Position numbers and translations under genes: made by a program
Part shown: positions 1 to 13,700 of the stretch, one piece after another
Numbering within the stretch: position 1 is the first letter of the stretch
How the letters are laid out: the number at the start of each line of letters is the position of its first letter
NCBI GenBank assembly: GCA_022575985.1
Contig: JAKSXM010000014.1
Coordinates: 17,918,001-17,982,000 of the forward strand
Reading direction: 5' to 3'
DNA: 64,000 bases
Source of the DNA: Anagrus nilaparvatae
Taxonomy: Eukaryota; Arthropoda; Insecta; Hymenoptera; Mymaridae
The notes under the pieces: generated by a model
What the model was told of the DNA's origin: nothing
What the model saw: the letters and a program-made list of their open reading frames with translations, nothing else
The model's database searches: none

Positions 1-1594
1 TCTGTATAGAAAAAAAAGTAAAAAAAAAAAATATATAACGTGACTCGATATATACCGTTCCCCTTTCTGCATTATTTACTCTTAAGAGGATATAATACGT
101 TTAACACGATATATTGTCCATAATATGTTAAATTAATTAATGTAAGCAGGAAACTTTTTAATTAGATGTGCACGAAATGTGTATTCTATGTGGTATTAAA
201 TTATTATTATTATTTTATATAGTACGCCTATTAATATGTATCTCAAACTACATACAAGTTATTACTTAATTGCATATAATCAGGGGATTTTTTGGTCTAC
301 AAAATTATTGGTCATTTATTCTTTTTTTAATCTAAGGAATTTTACCTGGAATTTTATGTACATGCTCGTGATAAGATTATTTGAATTATTTTCATTTTAA
401 TAAGATTCTTATCATATTTTTTAACAATATTCATACCCTTTTTAATTTGATTCTATCAAGATTAACATTACATTCACATTTTTATAAATTATTAATAAAA
501 TAATTCATTGTAAAAATAAATAAAAATTTTTTCTTTAATAAGAATTTTAATTGCAGGAAAAATGGTAAACGATTAAGATGTTTATTGAAGATTAATATGC
601 TTAATTAGAAAAATAAAGAACAATAAATAAATATGAAATGTATTGTAATGTAATCAATTAAAATTTAAACAATGTATTTTGTTTATTTATTTATTTATTC
701 GATAGATTAAATATGTGAAATTTATAAATTATAATCTTTGTTTTAATAAATCTAATCTTGATATTGTAAATTAAATGTTGTTACAAAAAAATTCATGTAT
801 ATCTTGTAGTTTTGATTAATGCTATAATCGTGTGCGCTAGGAAAATTTAATATACTTAATTATGGCTTTTAACGAACCCCTGATCATGGAATTTTCAAAA
901 AAAGCTGTATACAGTGTTTTGGATGAAAGTCTTAGGAATTCAGTTGCGTGGGTCTTTCAGGCTCTTGTTGTGCAAAATTTAGAGGTATTTGCGTAGAAAA
1001 GTGGTTAAATTTAACACTGGTTCTTATGTGGGTAAGATTAGTTCAGTTTAATTAATTAACCACCGGTGAAGTCATGGATGAAGCGCTATATCCACCTAAT
1101 TTTGATATAACATGTACTCCCTAAATCTCCTCTAAATGAGCTCATGTTAAATTTGGCTTTTTATAAACGTATCACCAAATTTCTCGCAATAACCGACTAA
1201 TAGACCCACAATATTAGATTCCTGGGACTTAAAAACTGTCTACACCTTTGTTCGAAAATTCAATGGCCAGAGCATCCTTAATATAAAATTTCCCTATTCA
1301 ACATTCAATCCTTTTTTTTCTGGATCAAAAATTACTTTTTTGGGCCACCAAATTTTACTGGTTCAGAATAGTTTATCTATGAATAAAAATAGTGCCTTTT
1401 ATCACAGCACTATAAGAAATAAGGTATACCTACTTTTAACTTGACTAAAATTTTAAAAGATAATAAAATAAATAATGCAAGTCAGATAAATCGCTTTAGA
1501 GATGAAAATCCCTCCTATGCTATAAAATATGCGAAAATATGTAATATCAAGATTATTTCTAAGTACTAAGACATGATAAAAAATTTGTTTACAG
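1..1594. other. AT-rich flank/intron upstream of the first visible fusilli exon
   Basis: This stretch lies before the 3' splice site at 1591-1594. The first visible fusilli exon is internal in all known ESRP proteins, so this is probably intron. I see no convincing exon. A 44-codon ORF at 862-996 is richer in G and C than its surroundings but does not resemble the ESRP N-terminus. The rest is A/T-rich with homopolymer runs. Confidence 0.6.
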
Positions 1595-1789
1595 GTTATG
1601 GGCAGACAGCAATACATTGTAAAACCATTAGTAATGGAAGAGGAAAGTAATGGTAGCGTAGAAAGTGATAATCCAGCTGTCGCTGGAAGCAGTGGCGTTG
1701 TTAGCGAAGCTGCCCTTGAACATGCTCCAGCTTTAACCGAAGAAACCCTTAGGGAACAAGGAATTCCATTAGAACAAGCAATAAAACAG
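1595..1789 (+). CDS. fus: fusilli exon 1 of those visible (internal N-terminal exon)
   Basis: The exon lies between acceptor ACAG (1591-1594) and donor CAG/gtaaat at 1790, and is phase 0 at both ends. It reads [13 protein letters not shown] and ends LEQAIKQ, matching the ESRP stretch that ends LDQALRQ just before the next domain. The ATG at 1598 could be mistaken for the gene start. Because the homologous vertebrate sequence continues upstream, I treat it as an internal Met and place the true start left of the window. The acidic Ser/Ala-rich middle is poorly conserved. Confidence 0.85.
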
Positions 1790-4700
1790 GTAAATATTCA
1801 TGAGTATATTATTTTTCTTAAATTAACTGGATTAAATTAATTTTATCCTATTAATAATAACAGTAGTAGTAGACCGTGAATTTAATCGTTTGCAGTATAT
1901 ATTATCTAAAAGATTATGATGATGATGATGATGATGATGATTTGCAATATCTAATAATAATATTTCTTTGTAATAAAATTTTATATGGCACAAATTAAAA
2001 CATTTTTTATTTTTACAGCGATAAGAAATTTATTTATATCAATTCTGTAAAAAATCGAATATATAATTATATGATACGTACTGCTTATACCCAGATAGTA
2101 TAATTACTTTATAGAAATAAATGTTATTTTTAATGAAGAAAAAGAATTATTGAGAAATAAAATTTTACAAGCTAAAAATTCCCTTTTAATTATGTAAACT
2201 AGTTTGTTTGTTTTTTCTTAAAAGATAAAAAATTTACGAGAAAATTTATTAAATAAATTATACCATAAATAAGTATTACTATTTAGTTTTTATTTTTTGT
2301 TATTATCGTAGTTATTATTTGACTTTTCATTACACTCTGTCGATCATTCTGTTTTATTTTATTGAAATTTTGCTTAAAAGGCTATTTCTGGATAAGTATA
2401 GTAATTTGGCTCCTGTAACCAAACCTAACCTTAGTAATTGCATCCAAAAGTTTATCAAAAAACTCACTGATTCCCTTTGGAGTTAGACCTCTAGGCTACG
2501 ACAAACCTCCAAAAATCTAAAAAATCGTTTTTTTGGGATTCTTTAGATTTTATTTAATTTCTCCGACACATAAACAAGCTTAAATAAAAGTTTAGTTTCA
2601 ATTTTCTTTTAATTAGGCTTAATTTCTTGTTTTATAACCAAAAAAATAATCTGCGGGATAAGCAAGGGGATAAACAAGGAGATACTAATCCAAATACCAA
2701 ATCTAAATCCAGGTACAGACATTTGTCTCTTTGGGATTATGGCTTTATACCATAATTTGTATTTTACACCTGTAATAAATATAAAGAATAAAAGAATAAA
2801 GAATAAAATATTGAATATTGTAAATCCTAATCTGTAAATCCATTTTATAATTATTTATTTTTATTTAAAATGAATTTTTTGTCTTAAAGTCGAGGGAAAT
2901 AACTTTGATACCTATAGCAAAAAACAATTTTGTTTTTCTTTTTAGCTTTTAAGTTATTAGTTCCAATAGTATGACATTGTATATATGCGGATTTTATATC
3001 AAATGCTTTTGTCAAAATTTTTGTTTTTTTTCGGTAATAAAGCGGGAACAGCCAAAATATTTTGCTGCAAACTGTTTTTCCTAAATATAATTTATTCAAA
3101 AATTGTTTACGGAAATATATTTTTCTTGATTTTTTAATTTATCATAAATAGATTACATAGTTTTTTTAGTTCTTTTTTTTCTATAATTTTTACGTAATAA
3201 ACTACACACAAACGTATAAAAAGAGTACATTATTATTTATAATTATTCATTATTTAAAATAGGGAGTTTTTTTAATAATATTCTGAAACTTGGAAAAAAA
3301 AAAGAAATTGATTGAAAAAGAAGAAAATCAAGGCAAACTATAATTCATCAAAGGATTAAAATAATTGTCAGTAATCTAATAATCATTCTACTACAAAAAA
3401 ATTTTGGAAAAACTTGAAGTTTAACTTAAAGAGATTATACAAAGAAAAAGTTTATTAAACTGATAAGTGAAAATCTCGGAGAGAAGCCTAAATTCTAATA
3501 TATTTGACATACAGGTTTATTTTAACGAATTAGAATAGAATTTGTAAAAAAAACTACTATATTGTTAACTTTATTACCGACAAAGTCTTTCTTTGCACAA
3601 AAATTAAAAGAACAGGTGCCTTCTAAAGTTACGAATAGACCGCGTATGGATAAAAGAGTTCGTTGTTAAAGTAGGAATGGTAAAAATAAATATTAAACGT
3701 TTATATACAATATTTCTTTTATTTACATCCGATATGCAATGAATAATTATGATATTCAATACTCCAAAACTTATGGAATAGGATATGATAAAAAAAAATT
3801 ATTTGTCATAAGAATATATTATTTCTTTACTAGCGGGCAATAATGACTATATTCTATTTCTGAAAGGTATTGGATATATAATAAAATTGCCCTTTGTAAA
3901 GAAAAAAACATTCATAAACTCATCTAGAAATATTTGTTTTTACCAAATGCGATTACAGAAACTCGGTGCCAGGTGCTTCGTACCTTTACAACTCCACATT
4001 TGGCAAAATAAACATTTCTACGACCTGGTTAAGAATGTACTATTAAAATATCAAATTAATAACTATTATCGGAGGAATTTTTAATTGGGACCTTTGAAAT
4101 CTATCATTAGGCACTGCTTCCTATTTAATAACTTAGGACATCCTATAAGAATTGTTGTTTCGATTGTAAATAGTCCTTTGTATAGTTTTGACAAATTGAT
4201 AGCGAAATTATTATCAAAACCTTCAGCCTCAGTAAAAACTTGAAATTAAAAAATTGTTGGAAAATAATGTGATTCCTAAAACTTATGTCTGTATATTCTT
4301 GGATGTTGTAGAGTTGTTTCCAAGCTTACCACATTATTTAATTAAAGAATGCGTTAGTAAAAAGTGAAAATTTATTAAGAACAATATTCTTTTATCTAAG
4401 TTTGAATTTATGAATTTATGAATTGTTTGAATTTTTCTTAAATAATATCTATTTTCAATTTAATAAAAAATATTATAAACAAATATCAAGGTAACTAATA
4501 GGTTCATGCACAAATCCAATTTTTGCTTAAATAGTCATGGAAGAATTAGAAATCAATGCTCTTTATAAGTTAAAAAGTAGTGATACCCTTAACAAAGACT
4601 TAAATAATTTTTCAATGCCTCCTGTATATAATAATGATAAAGTATTATGTTACAAGAGGTGTGTTGATTATTTACTTTTGATTGTAAAGGATGATCACTT

Positions 4701-7700
4701 TGATGAGGTTCATAAAGTGTTTAATAGTTATAATGATGCATTAAACTTTACTATTGAAAAAGTACAAGATAATAAAATCAGTTTTTTAGACATAGAGTTA
4801 ACTAGAAAAGAAAATGATTTTTGCAGTATAAATTGGTACGGAAAAAAGACATATTCAGTAAGATTTTTGAATTTCAATTATCAACATCCAATTGAACAAA
4901 AGAAAGCAATAGTTTATAATTTAGCGAGTAATTTAGTAGTCAAAGGTACAAATCTTTCACATACAGAGTTCCATCAGTATAATTTACAATAAAATATTTT
5001 TACTTGCTAATAGTTATCCTTTTTATTTAGAGAGACGTAAACCTTATCCTCAATCTCTCTGATGAACTATCACTCCAGATTGTTAGGCATGATGCCACAA
5101 ATCGTCCTCCAGGTTCAGTGGAACCAAAAACCTGGATTGATATTATGCTTGTTGATAAGAATGATAAAATACTGTCTCACAATAATAAAATACCAACTTT
5201 TCACACTAGTCACAACCTCATTGATGTAGAAATTGAATTATTTGTACCCAAGCCTCCCACAGAAAGCTTCTCCTATAGAAAGCTAAAAGATATTACCCCG
5301 GAGAACATCAATGAGATTCTGACTAGTTGTGATTGGACACCTTTTCTTAGCCCTTATCTTGAAGTCGGCCCAGCACTTGATTGCTTGAATTCAAATATTC
5401 AACAAGCAATTGACCATCTAGCCCCTCTTAAAACTTTTACACCTAAAAAGAATAAGGCTCCTTGGATTACTGAGGACATTCAACTCTTAATCAACAAGCG
5501 TAAAGCTATTGAAAGACGCTACAATATATCCAAAAATGTTGCTCTTCTAGATGAACTTATCCAACTTTCGGATAAAATAGAGGAACTTTCTGAATTTGCT
5601 CAAAGCACATTTTTTCAAGATCATATTAATAATGCCTTAAATAATAATCAGGATATATGGCGAGAACTAAGGCATCTAGGTCTTTTACCAACACCAAAAA
5701 GTGACCTTCACGGTTTCTCATTGGACGATCTAAATGCGTATTTTGCAAATGTTTGTACATCGCCCACTGAAAATCTTGATAATGCTGAAACTATTATATC
5801 AGAAGCCTCGAATGATTGATTTACTTTTAAAGAAGTATCTCTAAATGATGTGATCTTGGCTGTGACTCATTTTAGTTCCCAAGCAACTGGGGATGATGGC
5901 ATTCCACAGAGAATTATTGCTAAATCATTGCCAACTTTAGGCCCATTTCTCGTGAAGCTCTTTAATATTTCTCTCAAGGATAGCATCTTCCCCATAGCAT
6001 GGAAAAAATCTCTCGTAGTTGCAATCAAAAAAACATCAGCTCCTACGACTACCTCTGACTTTAGACCGATTTCCCTTTTATGTTTTTTATCTAAAGTCCT
6101 TGAGAAGCTATCCCATGACCAAATCACATCTTTTTTGAGAAATAGCAACATATTAGATCCTCTTCAGACAGGTTTTAGGCAATTTAGCAGTACTGAAACT
6201 GCTCTTATCAAACTTACTGATGACATTAGGCGAGGCATGGAAAATAGACTAGTGACGTTTTTGCTCCAATTTGATTTCAGTAAGGCTTTTGATTCAATCT
6301 CGCCCTCAAAACTCCTAGTGAAATTGAAGGACATAGGATTTTCTCGTACTGCCTTACTGTGGATCAAATCATATATTCAGGATAGGCAACTCCAGGTTGT
6401 TTCTAAAACATCGCGCTCAAACGTACTTGGCACCAATCTTGGTGTTCCCCAAGGGTCTGTTCTTGGACCTCTTTTATTTTGCCTCTATATTAATGATTTG
6501 AAAATGCATCTACCTGATCATGCCTATCACCTACTTTATGCAGACGATCTTCAGGTCTATATACAAGCCCCTCCTGAAGATACAACTTCAGCCATTACCT
6601 CTCTAAATTTAATTGCCAGCAAGGTATCAAATTGGGCTGACAGCGTCTCATTACGCCTAAATCATAAAAAAACTATGGCTATTTATTTCAGTACAACAGG
6701 TTTTATTGATCGTCTTAATGCATTGAATTTGGTAGTTAATGTGGGCGAGGGTATAAAAATACCTTTTTCCGAGAGCGTTAAAAGTTTAGGGATGCTCCTT
6801 GATAACAAACTTTCTTGGAATTCTCATATTAAATCAATTGAGAACAAAGTAAATAGAATTCTTTACTCTCTCAGATTTATTAGGCATTGTACCACAGATG
6901 ACATACGAATAAAACTCGTTCAGGCCCTAATCATCCCGCATCTGGATTACTGTAATACAGTATATCTGGATGCGAGTATGACATTAAAAACCAGACTTCA
7001 ACGCTTAAGTAACTCTGGACTAAGATATATATATGGTGTCAGAAGGGATGAACATATCACACCCTACAGGAAAAAGCTCAGCTGGTTTTGTATAGAATCA
7101 CGGCGGCTCTACTTCACTAGTATACTCATTTATAAAATTTTGCGCTTACAACAGCCGCCTTATTTAACTAATCTTTTTATTAAATACGTGCCTAAAGACA
7201 ATGCCAGAGGAAGTTCGCGCACTAAAGAGCTACCCCTCCCTGCAATAAAGGATTGTGGGACTTTCTTTTTCCAACTGCAGGGGGCAATTTTCTGGAACTC
7301 AATACCTTCTGACATCAGATTCTTGCCTAGCTTAAACTCCTTTAAAGCGGCACGACGCAAACATCTACTCTCACTCGATCCAGAGTAATCCATTACATGC
7401 ACTACACCAAAAAAATCAGAAACATGCTAATTTATGTGCTTTCTCTAAAAATGTAAATTAATATATATACTAGACTTTAACTTTGTTAAAAAATTATATT
7501 TTGTTGAAATTTATTTATTTGTTATAACTTTATATGATTATGTGATAATATTATAAATTTTATATATTTACTTAAAATACTATGTAAAAGACTGCTATAT
7601 CTCATATGTATATTCACAATTTTGTTTCTAGACAAATAAACTGCTATTCTATTCATATTTTATTGATATTCACATGGATAAAAGATTTAAATTATTAAAT

Positions 7701-10700
7701 TCAGAATAATCAAGAAATTTTGATAAATGTGATATCAAAAAAAAAAGTTATTCCTTTTCATAAATTTTCTACTCCACAAATAAATAAATTAGCCAAACAA
7801 TTAGATTATATAATAAAATTAGGAAAAGATAAAAATAACATCAAAGAAAAAAGAGGAATAGTTTACAAAATAGATTGTCGAGTAGATTGTATAGACTGTG
7901 AAGCTTATTATGTAGGCCAAAGTGGTAGAAAATTAAAAGTTAGATTAAGGGAACATACTAATGACCTAAAAAATAATAACATAAAATCTTCTCTTGTTAA
8001 TCATAATAAAGACAATTATCATATGTTTGATATGAGCAATGTAAAAGTATTAGATACTAAAAACAATGAACACCCAATATTTTGAAAATACTGTTAATAA
8101 AGCTGAAGATACTAATAATCTAAAAATAACCATAAAAAATTCCATTTTGTTGAAAATATGAAAAATTTATACATGTTAATTTTTTACAAAAATTAATTTT
8201 TATTAGTTTTTTTATGAAATAAATTTTTTTGGCTAGTTGTAAGTTTTATTATATGTTTGGATATAAATTAAGTATTATTTTATTAAACAAGTATATATAC
8301 TTGCACGTTCCAATACAAAAATTTGAAAATTTTCTTTATTATTATTAGGTAAATAAAAATAAATAACTATAATTGTTACAGATTTTCTTGATAATGAAAG
8401 CCTGAGCTTTCGAAACGTCGAAATAAATAACTTATTTCTAAATTTGTTCCATTTTTGATCGTCTTTATTTTTATTTACCTAATAATAATAAAGAAAATTT
8501 TCAAGCAAATTAAGTATGTTTATTTCTGTATACTTCAACTTTTCTATATTTAATTTTTGTAAACATTTTTTCAAAAATTTTTTTGCTAGAAATGGAATGT
8601 AATGAGACTTTCAAAACTGTCGCAAAATCTAATATTTTTGACCATTTTACAATAATCAAAAGTTTGTAAAAAGTAAAAATAAAAAAATAAAAAAAAATAA
8701 AACTACATCACCCCTGAAATCACCTGTAGTTCCTTATTGACCAATTTCAGTATTTCAATTTAATTAAAAATTTAAAAGGTACAAATTATATATATTATTT
8801 ATAAATGTTAAATACTGAACAGGCATATTTTCTTTTCTGCAAACTCAGTCTTTTAAATAAGGCGTAATTTTGAAAAATAAATGTTCAATTCGAATTCCGT
8901 GGTAAATTGTATTATGTATGGGTTATGTCTAGGAACTAGTTTATCTGTTTTTGTTAATAAATTACTAAAAATTTCACAAAAAAAAGGTCTATTTTCGATA
9001 GATTTGCCCTAAAAGGACTATAAATTAGAGAGATTTCATATTTTAAGTAGAAAAAGAAGTGTGTCTAAAATGAGTCCAACTGGGGAGCTTGACCTAAGCT
9101 TAACCTGGTAAACATAATGACTTCTTGTATGGAATTACCCATATCCCTGTTACAAATTTAAATCTCAAAATTTTCTCACAGATTATCGAGCCAAGTATCG
9201 AGTAGATTGCTTAGTTTATTTTGCGGTATTATTGATATAAAAAATTGAATAAAAATTTTTTACTAAAAAACTTTGTTTCTGTTTAATACGTGCTTCCTTA
9301 TTTTACGTAATGTAAATGACCGGTAAATTAGCCTAAAGCTTTCTCTATTTTTGCTACATACTTCTCGGCAGACAAAACACTATCAGATTAAAAAACTTGT
9401 AAATATTTATACTTAAATTGAAATTGCATTGTTAAATATTTAAAAAAATTGTTTTATTAAAAAAAAACAAAATATTGTCTTTTATAGTAAAAAAAAAACA
9501 ATAATAAAAAATTTCTCTTAATATTTTTTTTTCTGTTCTAATAATTTGTATTTACGTATCGCAGGAAATGTACTTTTCTTATTCAATATTGTAAACACAT
9601 TCGCGACTATAAAAGAAATTTTTCATTTAATATTTTAATATCACAGCCATTAAAAAATATTGTCGTTGAGCAATTTCTGATTTTCCATAAAAATAAAATT
9701 TTTTTTCATCCTGCAGTAAAAACAAACCCACCTGTTTTTTCTTCAACTTAACTCATTTAGGGTCATCGTCCAACCAAGAGAGTTCCACATTCTTAAAAAA
9801 AAATGACTCTTTGCTCTTGGTTGCTTCTGTTGCTGGGAAAACTTTAAATGTTCGCAATTTTATATAATCTACACTTCCTTCTTTCCTTTTTCCTATTCTA
9901 TTTTTTTTTGCTCTCTAATACTTGCCTTAATTATCTTCGTCTCGTGATCTTTCGTGTAATTCTCTTTATAGTTAAGAAAAAATTTTTTTTATCCTCCGTA
10001 TAAATAGTGATTGGATCTTATAATATACCATACATAATATGCGTTCCTTTCTGTGATTTGTAATTTCTAGGAAAAACAAAGTTTCTTCTATTGGAATGTA
10101 TTTAATAATACCGTTTTACTATTTTGCATATTATAAAAGTTATAGAAATTTTGTTTAATTGTTCGTATGCATTGTAATTTGAAGAAAAAAATTTTTTATG
10201 CTATTAATAACTGTAAAATTCTAAAAAATATACGGGTATTTAAATGCATTGACATTTTTGAGATAATAATATGTACGGGTATTATATATGTGTTTTAATT
10301 TTAACTTTTTTTTTCAGTTTGAATCATGGTGGTCAACGTTAACCTGTGTACCAGCCGGAAGTTCACCACGTTTTATCGTCGACGGACAAGCACCGTTACG
10401 TCAATGTCTTCATCCAGAAGCTTGTAATAAAATGATTGAACTACCGGATCATTATACTCTATTTCACGATTTAAGAAAGGAATTTTCATCGTGTTACTCC
10501 ACAACAGACGAACTATCGCCTCTTAGTATACAGGAAATGCTGCAATGTATCCTTTTATTTCAAAATTACTTTGAAAAAAGAGATTGTAAATATGCCAGAA
10601 AAATCATATCTTACTGTTATTTTTTCCATATTTAAACTTTAATATTTTCAAATTTACCTAGTAATTTGCATTTCAATCAAAATTTTTCTACTTTTCATAT

Positions 10701-13700
10701 TGGCTTGTTATGTCGGATTATTATTATGTTGACATATTTACAACATTAATTTAGACATTCGGAAACATTATTATTATCGTATATTAAAACATCAAATTCA
10801 ATTACGACCGTAAAATTAAATTCTCTGCTTAAACTTATTGTGCTTAAAATTTCAAGTAAATGCTTTATTTTTTTATCAATTAAAACTGCTTGAAAATATA
10901 CCTTAATTGCTTATTGAGAGGGATCTCATTCCAACTGGGTCCAAGTTGTACTGAAAAGTAGCAAAAATAGGCTGTAACTATTTTTTTGAAACTGCAAATA
11001 AAAATATTAAGTACTTCCAACTTGGCAAAAATTTAAGTATTTTTGGCCCTTCTGAAAGTTAATTTGGTCACGTATAGCGAGAAATTATTGTATTCTAAAA
11101 AATTTTATTTTATAAATCATTATTTTTTGGGGTAAAAATATAGATTTTTATAAAATAATAAATTGAAGTCTAATTAGAAGATAAACTCAATTGCACATTT
11201 CAAAATATTTAAGATTAATGAACCGAGCATGCGCACTCAAAATCAAGTTTAATTCAAAATTTTTAGACCCATAAATCAAATCTCATTTGAAATAAAATTC
11301 CCTTAAAGTATACCCAAAAACAAAATATTTTCCACCGTAACATAAGCATTTGTCAGCAAAGAAAAGAAAATTTTTAATTATTTCAAAGCAAAAGACCGAA
11401 AACACTGAATTTGCTGTCAAAAACCTAGAAACCTAAAAATGATTAAAACTTATTTTTAGTTGTTTTTTCGGCCAAAAATATTTTGAATTTAATTACATTA
11501 CACTTCAGTATAACTTGGGACCAGTTGTTGGTGTAGGATACCTTTCCAGCATACTTATCAAAGATTTAGTAAAAAATTCTAATTTAGGCAAAAAATATTA
11601 GGTATAAGGGAACGTAGAAAAATTTTTAGTTAACCTTGTTAACCTTTTCAGTAATTTTATAAATTTTAAATTATCTTCCAAGTTATCTTCAATTTTGATT
11701 TTCGTCTTTTATCAAAAATTTTAAAGTAACGAAGAAAATTATAGTACCATTTAGAGGGATGACATAATAATATGCGGTTTATTTCTAAAAAATAAAAAAA
11801 ACGTTAGTTTTTGATTTTTTTTTCAATTTAAAAATGAATTATCGCTTATTTATTTGAAAAACTAAAAAAATTAAAGCCCGATAAAAGAAACCACGATTCG
11901 AATTTAAAAAAAGAGTTCGTGAGATTATACAGTAATACCTAATTAAAAAATAGCATCGAGTTCTAGTTTTCACCATTAAATTTGTTGAAGCAAGTTCACA
12001 TAATAAATTTCTTGTGTTTATTTTTTTTTTTTATTAATTCCCAAATGAAAAAAAGTGTATAATATCATGAAAAGCAATAAATTTGTTTCAAAGAACAAAT
12101 GTACATGGTCACACATATGTCACAATCTCTAAACATAATTCTATTTTTGTCTATCAAGCATTTCTTTTAAGTTTCAATGTACGGAAAAAAAAGTATATAA
12201 AAAAAAATACTATGACGCCATTAAAGCGATAAACCAAACTTCAGAAAATAACGAATAAGGAAAAAAAAATTAGCTTTTATCGTTCGTTGTACGTACACGT
12301 AAAATTTCTTAAACTTCTAAAAATCTCCGCTGTTTTGAAACCTTAAAAAAATTATACGAATATTTAGTTTGGTTTATAAAAAAAAGTTATCAAAATGCGC
12401 AAAGCACAGGCGACCCCTAAGAAATTATGTGAGGGTGGAGTGAGAAAGAATTCTTTTCTTCGTCTTTCTTGGCAGTATGGCTTGACACGCGGTTAAGAAA
12501 ACACTTGACTTAAGTTTCATTTTTACATGTGACTGTTTTTTATTTTATTTCTTGTGTTTATTTAATTCAAAAAAAAATTTTTACTTATTTTAGTTAAATA
12601 ATTTTTTATTTATTCAGTGTATTGATTAATTAAAAGATAAAAATAGTTTTTTTTAAATAAAATCAATGCTTTTAGTTAGAAAACTTTTTTTAAACTTGTT
12701 GAATGTAAAACACACTTGTTGCTGAGGTAAGACGATTTAAGTTTCAAATTACTTATTCTCTTCATTTTTATTTAAGATAAAAAACAAAAAATAATATTCA
12801 CGTAGACAAAATAAAAAATTTTCTAAAAAATTCATAATAAATGAAAAATATCGATTTTCATTTTTTTAATATTTTTAATTGATTTCTGCGAATGAAAAAA
12901 AAAAATTCTATTGTTTTATACAGTCATTCGATTTTTTTTTCGCATACTTACAAATACACCTAAAGGCGTTTGTTATCGTTTTTCATGTTTTTTTTCAAAG
13001 TATCAAACAATTATATTGTAATATTCAGCTTGTGTTGTAATTTATAAAAATAATTTGCCATTTTTTTTCCTTAAACCAATTGGAAAACTGAAGGTCTCTT
13101 GAATTTCGTTAATGAAAAAAAAATTGTTTAATTTGCCAAACTTAAAAAAAAATAAATGAACTCGAAAGAATTTTGAAGACTCATGAAAAATTAGTGCTGA
13201 GCTTGCACATATTTAAGCCAAAACCAGCGTTGAATAAACTAATAAAAAATAAAATAAAATATATAAAAATGATTAGTATTTATAAGCTGTTATCTTGTTT
13301 GGGTATAGTTTAAAAGGTCAAATAAATAACTTTTGATATGAAATTGCAAATGTATAGATTTGAAAAATTTTATTTATTTACTCTAATTTCATTATCTGAT
13401 TACGTAACTTTTTCAAACCATTTTTATTAAAATATATTTTTCTTGACCATAATAATTAAAATACAGACTTTAATATACCAAACGATACCGATAACGAATA
13501 TCATGTTAAAGAAGTACAGGATATGATAGCTGTCATTCAAAGAATGATTAAAGATGGTAAGGCCTTTTTTTCTCTTAAAATTCTCAAAAGAACAAATTTA
13601 TCAAAAAACTATAATTTAATGTTTATCTTAATCTTATGCAACTAAATGCCTAGTTCATATATTCATTTTCAATGTTTACATATTAGCAATGATAATAAAT

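Larger units (their letters stand above)
3822..8504 (+). mobile_element. Penelope-like retroelement (PLE), decayed and split by a LINE
   Basis: The PLE occupies about 3822-5027 and 7658-8504, interrupted by a 2.6-kb LINE. Left part: an RT region with a [12 protein letters not shown] segment (near 4150), an RT motif-A-like [12 protein letters not shown] (near 4295), then a motif-C-like CVDYLLLIV and the downstream FLDIEL and [13 protein letters not shown] segments typical of Penelope RT. Right part: a GIY-YIG endonuclease domain, the diagnostic partner of RT in Penelope-clade elements. Several frameshifts and stops make it a relic. The motif C catalytic YVDD is changed to CVDY. The 3' end carries a 41-bp perfect inverted repeat around a hammerhead-like segment. 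A second copy of the 5' portion lies at 39587-39781. Confidence 0.85.
1790..10317 (+). other. fus: fusilli intron, 8.5 kb, with nested retroelements
   Basis: The intron holds a (GAT)n microsatellite (1916-1941), a Penelope-like element (about 3822-8504) and a LINE inserted in it (5028-7657). Outside these (1942-3820 and 8505-10317) I see only AT-rich sequence. A short inverted pair CAACCAAGAG/CTCTTGGTTG lies near 9770-9823. No further exon is evident. Confidence 0.8.

Noticed and set aside
862..996. 44-codon ORF (MAFNEPLIMEFSKKAVYSVL...) with a possible donor at 985 that would join the 1595 exon in phase 0
   Set aside because: The peptide does not resemble the ESRP N-terminus (expected VVDL..KK just before this junction), and the donor is weak. 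Kept only as an unexplained GC-richer patch.
2884..3099. 71-codon - strand ORF
   Set aside because: Lys/Phe/Tyr-rich reading of AT-rich intron with no domain or splice support.
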